DNA of 64,000 nt from Cristatella mucedo (lineage: Eukaryota; Bryozoa; Phylactolaemata; Cristatellidae). Of this stretch, positions 49,701 through 64,000 are shown in pieces; the first letter of the stretch is position 1, and each line of letters opens with the position of its first letter. Below the pieces are notes generated by a model. The model was not told where the DNA came from, did no database searches, and saw only the letters and a list, made by a program, of their open reading frames with translations. The DNA lies in contig WPIO01000033.1 in assembly GCA_009760855.2 (NCBI GenBank), forward strand, positions 2,683,501-2,747,500, in the 5' to 3' direction. Both the position numbers and the translations under genes were made by a program.

Positions 49701-51307
49701 AGATGTTGACAACAGATCAATTTAATTAGTATCACTTATTTTTTTCAAAATCACGCTTTAATTTGAGTTTTAGGTCGATTTGATAAAATCATCACAACAA
49801 ATCACTAAAAAATTCAAAAGAACTTTCATAAATTTGTTTTCTGTTGCATATTTCATATCCATAATGATCGTTGGGGCTTCACTTTTAGTATCTTTTGTTT
49901 AAAAATTTCCATAAGAAACAGTAAAACAGTTAGAAAGAAAACAGCTGAGACAGCTGAAACTACCCATGACATTTTTAAAGTGTAAATCTTTTGGATCTAG
50001 CACTAGTCAACTTCTCGGGCAGAAATTTGACTGCAAAATAAATATCCCAGATTTGAGGCAATTATACGCTTTGAACGGCTAAAGTGGGCGTCGTTAATTG
50101 TAAGCCCTGATGTTGTCGTAGAAGAGGGACAAGCAATGCAGAGCTCACGTTTATTCCTTCTTTCGGCGCATCGCATCACGAAATATATACATAGGCCGTA
50201 TAGTGCTGACGCTGAACGAAACTATTTTAGTTTACAGTGACTTTTTTGCTGAAATCCTTTGGGCCACCTTAAGTAACTGGGCGTTAATGCTTATCAAATG
50301 ATATATCAGCTGTAATAGCGAAAGGCTTCAAATGTTTTCCGTAAGTCTCGTAACAACAATAGCTCCGACAACTTCACAGGACTATAAACTTTTATATCGC
50401 GAAACCCGGATTAAGGATGGGAAAATGTAATAAACAAGATAGGATTAGGATTAATGACTGTCTTCGGAGTGTACAGGGAAATATTTTTCAATTCGAAAAG
50501 CGTCTGATCGTGCGAAGATGGCGCCCGTGGCTTGTTACACTGGTTCTATTAAGAGGCGGTCGATGAGGATTCTCACTTTAGCGAATGAATTGGTAAAAGC
50601 TATGTCTAGAAGCCATCTTTCAGCAATAATAAAAACCATGCAAAACAATTGTCTAGTGGCCAACTAGATCTGAATCTCTTTCTAGGCACTTTCCCGTATG
50701 CTTAAAGGAAGCATGTCAAAAGCAGCTAGCCCCTGTCTCGACTGCACACTGGCGTCAGCAGAGCGCTTCTGAGCAGGTAAGCTGCTCTTTCGCTGTAATT
50801 GTCAAGAAACTCGCTTTTTTATCTTTGTCATTTTACGGGCTTACTTATTTATTGATAATTCCTGATGCGCGTGGTTTCACACGTTTCTAGCAGAATCACG
50901 TTAGATATTCGTCCTTTTTTGAAGCAAAACTGCACTGTCAATTATTGTCAACGCATTTTTAGATATCAGTTTCAGTCGTTTTTAATAAGTCTCCTTGACT
51001 AATGGTCGTGTGTGAATATTTAGGCGTACGTCTTAGTTAATCGTCGTTGTTAATATGCCAGAGTGCGCTTGCTCTACGATTAGTGAATGTTTGCATGAAT
51101 TAATGCAACCATGCAATACCTGGTTGGCGTCTGCACAGCTCCACGCTTATTGGGTTAACTAAATTGTTCGCTAAGACGCAAATATAACGATGACTTTTTC
51201 CAATAAATTACTGCAACCACTTCGCGAAAGCTTAGTCCGAAAAAGCCAGCAAAATTGTAAGGGACTGAATCTTGACCGCACTTTCGTGAGACAATTAAAG
51301 CGAGTGA

Positions 51308-51309
<2 letters not shown>
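49701..51309. other. Intergenic sequence upstream of the BED-hAT relic
   Basis: No recognised feature, apart from a possible very old LINE tail near 50630-50710 (TCTTTCTAGGCACTTTCC). The 5' end of the hAT element is probably within the first few hundred bases. Confidence 0.5.

Positions 51310-51378
<69 letters not shown>
51310..51378. repeat. (AC)n microsatellite
   Basis: About 34 perfect AC units in the intergenic region. Confidence 0.5.
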
Positions 51379-51380
<2 letters not shown>

Positions 51381-51779
51381 TAGGCGCACGCCGTCCGGCT
51401 TCTGCGTTCTGCGTTAAATGCACACTTTCTGAGTTGTTTGGTCTAGCATCGCTTCGATCCCGCCACTCTCGTTCAATAAGATGTCGCCACAACACCAGGA
51501 GCTACCGGAGAGCAGGCGTCCGTTCGCAGCCCGTTCGCGAATGAGCTCGGTAGAGCTGCGCAGCCGGTGTCGCCTGCCTGCGAATTCACAGAGATGCGTG
51601 CGAGATGCAGTGTTTTACGCTCCCAAGTAGACCCCTGTGGCGGTGCACTCAGCGACTGTGGCTTGAACGGGTCGCTTCACGCGGCCGATGCGGATATACC
51701 GGTCTCAATAGCAGTCAACCGCTGGACCTATTTGATGTGACTCCTGCCGAAAGGTGGCCGTTGAACGACTGCAATGAGT

Positions 51780-53128
51780 AATAACAATAATAACAATACA
51801 TGCATATAGCACCCTCAGAAAACTTAATCTCCTTAAAGAAACTTTACATACGTTGTTCAGGAAGCGTGGTCGTACGGTTAGTGGTAGCATGCACAATATC
51901 GGCAAGCATAACACGGTTATAAGTGACATGCTCAGGGTCAGCAAGTATATACGGTTAGTGGCAGCATACCCTGTGTACGCATGAGCACACAGAGAACTTA
52001 TCGCAGGATCTACTAAATGCTATGACAGATAAGTGCGTTCTTAGTTTCTTTTTAAATGTCGTCAAGTCAGGGAATGTTGTGTCGCCTGTCGGAAGTGAGT
52101 TCCAGGCTTTGGGAGCATGGGTACTAAAGGCACGGTCTCCAAAGGATTTGAGGTTCGCACGAGGTACAGGTAAACGAGTTAGTTTAGAAAAGTGGGTGGT
52201 ACGAAACCTAGCCTGGTGGAAAAGTAGTTTTGATAGGTAGGCTAGAGTAGAGTCAGACAATGAAGAGACCTAAAAGTGAGTTACAGAACCTTGAATTCGA
52301 TGCGCTGCTTGACTGGGAGCCAGTGCCGTTAGGCGAGAAGTGGTGTGATGTGTAACTACGACGTTCACGACAGACACGCCTAGTTGCAGTTTTGCACCAA
52401 CTGTAAGCGCCTGATTGCACAGGCTGGTAGACCAGCAAGCAGTGAGTTGTAGAGGTCGAGACTGATGTTACAAATGCATGTACCAATTTAGACAAGCAAG
52501 CCCGATTTTTAGCAATGTTATGTAGCTGAGACTAAGCAGACTTTACTGTTGAGCCGACGTGGTTGTCTAGTGCAAGGTTACTTTGGAACAGTAAACATAG
52601 ATTTCGTGCAGATGCAACAGGAAATATGCTAGCAGAGCCAATTTTGAGCATTTAGCTTTCCAATTTCTTAGTCTAGTCACGCTTGGTTTTTTCATAACTA
52701 GTGAGTTGGTTTTATCATTATTTAATTTGAGAAAGTTTGCTGCAATCTATGTGCGGATGTCAGCAATAAATGCAGCAAGGGTGATAAAAGAGTTCGTCGG
52801 ACTGAAGAGATGGGAGACGAAATCAAAGGTAACGCTGAGTGTCATCTGCATAGAAGTGAAAGCCTAGATTGTGCTTGGCAATCACATCGTCAAGAGGGGG
52901 AGTATAAACTGAGAAAATTAGCGGACCGAGAACAGAGCCTTGAGGTACCGCGTACTTTAGTGGTTCTTCGGATGATCTTTTTTCGCTCACATCAATATTC
53001 TAGAGCCTCCCACTGCGATAGGACTTAAACGATTGTAGTGCAGTGCCAGTGATGGCCAGGCGAAATGAGAGGCACTTGAGAAGGATTTGGTGATCAATAG
53101 TATCAAAAGCTGCCATGGCTGTCAAATC
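51780..53128 (-). mobile_element. Decayed family A LINE 3' half
   Basis: The ATT-type tail is at 51780-51800. The C-terminal coding sequence includes RFRTTHFSKLTRLPVPR and [17 protein letters not shown] near 52100-52240, and the RT palm/thumb region continues to about 53128. Frames are broken repeatedly. Confidence 0.5.
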
Positions 53129-53562
53129 GGCGCACCTACCAAAACCTAATTAAAACGAAACTTGTATTGACTGGGCTTCGATTAAATTCCGCCTTAACAA
53201 TAGAAAAAGAAATTTAAGTCGGATCTCCAGACCGTTTGTCAGTGCACCCTACAGTCAGAAGTTCGGCGTTGCAGCTTCGTCGGTCGGCGCTCAAAATTTT
53301 GCTGGGGATTTGTCTCCGAGATTTCGTCTACTTTCACGTCGCGGCGCTCGCTCCGCGGTAGCGTCGTCCAGTGCCAGCATCGAATTCAACCTGTACGTTG
53401 CTGCGAGTCCGCTGCGATAGACGCTGCTAGTTTGGCCGCTGCTAAGAAAGTGCGGGAGAAAGCTGCTCGAGTGAGCGCTTCTTCAGGCTCTGGCTGCAGC
53501 GTTTGCTGAGAGCGACCAGAACGCCGGAACTAGACAGTCCAGGGACGATCGTATCGACCTTA

Positions 53563-53645
53563 ATAATAATAATACATTTCCATAGCTCCCTCCGAGAACA
53601 GACTCTCTTTCTAGGCACTTTACAGATATTTTATAGAAAGCATTG
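53563..53645 (-). mobile_element. Family A LINE tail next to the PDE9A CpG island
   Basis: (AAT)n at 53562-53573 precedes CATAGCTCCCTCCGAGAACA and TCTAGGCACTTTACAG, a diverged reversed copy of the stem-loop tail. Confidence 0.5.
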
Positions 53646-54305
53646 TCAAACTCCGACTATGCATTCCACAAACAAAGCGGCTCGCTCATCGACGCTATTG
53701 TTTCGCCGCACCGATAGCGCCGACTGATGGCATCCTCTTGGCAAAGCTTCACTACGCCACGTTAACCTGCGAGGTTTTACGGCAACTTTCGTGCCACAGG
53801 CTCTCTCGTGCTGAGCGCGTTCCGGGCACGACGTTTCCCGACCGACTCCTGAGGCAGCGACAGATTTTTGCGACCAGCCAATCCGAGGGCCAGTGCGTGC
53901 GCCCCAGTCCCTCGCGCGCTTCCGCTGCGAAAGGAAATTGCCGCGGCGCGCCTCGTCATTGCGCCGCGCATCGGCGGAAGGCGCCTCGGCGCAGTTATCG
54001 GAAGCCCCATCTATCCGAAGGCCGTCGCTTGGTGGCTTCGTGACGTAATTGATAGCGGCAGCGGCGGCGCTCCGTCGTAGGAGCCAGGGGACGGGGTGGG
54101 GTCGAGCGTGCGCGACTTCCGTCTGCGCATTTGCCCAGCCGGTCGTCTGGTCGTCGGATCGCTCGCTCGCCCGCCGCTCGCACGATCGCTCGCTTTGCAT
54201 CGACAGTGCGGAGCTCGGCCGCAGCGGCGTCGCACCAGGCGAGTGAGCAGTCGCGCGCGCGCGAGCGACCCAGAGCGGCGACAGACCGATTTCGAAGCGG
54301 CCGCC

Positions 54306-54340
54306 GCGACGCGTCCGCTTCGGCGAAGCGGACGCGTCGC
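54306..54340. repeat. Perfect 17-bp inverted repeat with 1-nt spacer
   Basis: The arms 54306-54322 and 54324-54340 are exact reverse complements around a single G, about 585 bp upstream of the PDE9A start codon. Each arm contains ACGCGT. It could extrude as a cruciform or fold as RNA. Confidence 0.5.
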
Positions 54341-54924
54341 CAATGCCGCAGCGGCGGCTCGCAGCAGCCGCAGTCGGATCTCAGGGACGGGTCGTCGAGC
54401 CGTCGAGCCGCTGCGCTGCTTGGCGTGGATCGTCGGAGCGGTATCTCCTCGCGCTCCGCCCGCCCGCGCGCGATCGGTCGCGCATCGCCGCCGCCGTCGC
54501 GGGATTCCACCCGACCGTGCGCTTATCTCGCCAGGTGACGCTTCGCGACTCGGATCGGCCGACGCGAGCAGCCGGCTGCCGCGCGCTCCGCATGCGGGCG
54601 CGCGGCGCGGGTGGGTGGGTAGGCCCCGCCGCACGGCCTCGCCGCCTCCCCCTCTCCCGGAGCGCGTCACCCTTCGGCGCGGGATTTCGTCGGCGGCGCT
54701 TCCCCCGGGCGAGTGGGCCGCGGCGGTGTTAGGGCAGAGGCGTGCGGAAGCGCGGGTCTAGACCGGTGTCAAATAAGGAGACTGCCAGCGGCGCCGATCG
54801 TTGACGTCAAGCGAAGGGTATTTTGATGCGGCGCGAGCGCAGGTGCTCTCGCCGGCTGCATCCGGGACGGACGATCGGGGCCGCCAGGCGACAGCTGCTG
54901 CCGACGCGTCGGTCCTCCTCGCGG

Positions 54925-62742
<7,818 letters not shown>

Positions 62743-63599
62743 GTGAGCTGTCGTCTAGTCGTCTAGATTTATGACAGCAACGAGTCTGCGTTGCTACAAT
62801 CAATGTCGCCGATTATTCGCCTATGATTGGTAGCTTTACGATGACCCAGATGCATCTATCAAGTGCACAGTATAATGTATATGCGTACTCATACGTGTAG
62901 CTAAACCGTCGGTACCGTTCGCATAGCCCAGACACCTCAATCGTAGCGCAAGAGACTGTGTCGCGGCGGCCGCGGCGGCGGTGCGAATGGGTTGAACCAA
63001 AGACTTCCGAATCCAGAGACGCATTAGCAACTCACTTACGTCGACCGACTAAGTTTACTACGCAGGCGCAGAGACAAGCAGCAGACGGCTCGTGACTCGT
63101 CACTCTGCACTCCGGTGGCTACTCCCAAGGGCCACTCCCACCCGGCTAGGTAGTGCGAGTCCTCGCCGCTGCCGCCGCAGGTTAACTGCGAGTACCGCGA
63201 ACGTTAAGGGCTCGTGCGCGTTACTCGAAGCTCACGACGATGGACCAGCAAGACTGACTAATAAAGACCTGAAAATAAAGCTAAATTCTGCATTCCAAAA
63301 AAGAAGGGTTTAGCTGCATGAAAATTTGATTTTAATCGTTATTCCGGCAGCAGCTCGATTTTTGCTCTCCATTAATTCATTCGGGAAGCAACTTTACTGG
63401 CGTCATTAAGCGCCTGTGAGTCAAAAGGCAGGCTCGTTGAATTCTCGCGGCGGGGTTAGCGTATTCGGACCCTTACCACCACAGGTAAAAGAAAAAGCTT
63501 AGCAGCGAAGCTAAGAGCATCGCCACCACGGGGCTATTGTGCTGATCTGCCGCTCAGAGTGCGCTCTAGCACGGCTACCGACTTCCGGACCGGCATTGC
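62743..63599. other. PDE9A intron 7 (visible part)
   Basis: The next PDE9A exon, expected to encode the start of the catalytic region, was not found here. A GC-rich patch at 62950-63200 has no recognised content. Confidence 0.5.
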
Positions 63600-64000
63600 G
63601 CTCACTATGTATCTCTGTCTGTAACTCCACAAATTCATAAAGACTATGTGGGTGTTACGCCGGAGAGTTCTGTATAGCGCACTCACAGCCTAAGCGGCTT
63701 TCCGTACGCATTCGGTAGCCAACAGACTTCGTCTCACGCAACAAAGAGAAAGTGGGAAGCATAGCAGAGTCAGGAGAGCAGTTGAGGTAGTGAGTAGCGT
63801 GGAAGTAGCAGCTCAGGACCGCTGAAAAGGGTGAGCAATTGTCGGCAGTAGGAGAGTATTTGTTGTTGCGTAAGAATTGTGGAAGCGAGTTCCACAGTCT
63901 AGGACCTGCAGAGCTAAAGCTTCTGACGCCAATGGTCTTTAAGCGGAGGAATGGAACAGCTAATTTATTGTCCACGCACGACCTGAGGACGCGAACAGGC
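63600..64000 (-). mobile_element. Family B LINE, running off the right edge
   Basis: The minus-strand frame reads DNKLAVPFLRLKTIGVRSF and SSAGPRLWNSLPQFLR, the end of the LINE coding region, followed by the 3'UTR down to GTATCTCTGTCTGTAACTCC at 63608. It lies downstream of PDE9A exon 7 and opposite to the gene. Confidence 0.5.

Overview
This is a metazoan (animal) nuclear genome window. The evidence is two split animal genes with GT-AG introns, several families of L2/CR1-type non-LTR retrotransposons, tRNA-derived SINEs, decayed hAT transposases, CpG-dense islands and long dinucleotide repeats. The phylum cannot be fixed from the sequence. The mix of old and young LINE tails, and the closeness of both proteins to their vertebrate orthologues, fits an invertebrate with a TE-rich genome. 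Almost none of the long open frames is a gene. The real coding sequence is a set of short exons that only appear when splice sites and reading phases are matched.

Left 25 kb, minus strand: an MBOAT1/2-type lysophospholipid acyltransferase gene. Nine coding exons could be chained with consistent phase. They run from a start codon at 25216 down to base 1, where the gene leaves the window just after the catalytic Asn and His motifs; 374 codons are visible. Its introns carry two LINE families, two SINE families, a mariner/Tigger-like terminus, a (CT)n/(GA)n palindrome and an unidentified decayed coding sequence.

Middle 30 kb (25.3-54.9 kb): no gene was recognised. The stretch holds a near-full-length but broken LINE (26.2-29.7 kb, minus), many 5'-truncated LINE tails, two decayed hAT transposases (42.3-43.9 and 47.9-49.7 kb, both minus), a decayed member of an unnamed multicopy invertebrate family (45.7-46.6 kb), and CpG-rich blocks with expanded GCC/GCT and GAG triplets (35.9-39.6 kb) that may be an unassigned promoter.

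Right end, plus strand: a CpG island (about 53.7-56.2 kb) contains the first exons of PDE9A, the high-affinity cGMP phosphodiesterase. Seven phase-consistent exons (54925-62742, 172 codons) cover the N-terminal regulatory part. The HD-type catalytic domain lies beyond the right edge. The two genes are divergently transcribed: one belongs to membrane phospholipid remodelling and the other to cGMP degradation. Nothing in the window links them functionally.

No convincing new molecular system was found. The most interesting structures concern repeat biology: a SINE that shares the stem-loop 3' tail of a resident LINE, a microsatellite that appears to have grown out of the GA run in that tail, LINE-in-LINE and LINE-in-SINE nesting, and perfect inverted repeats inside the PDE9A CpG region.
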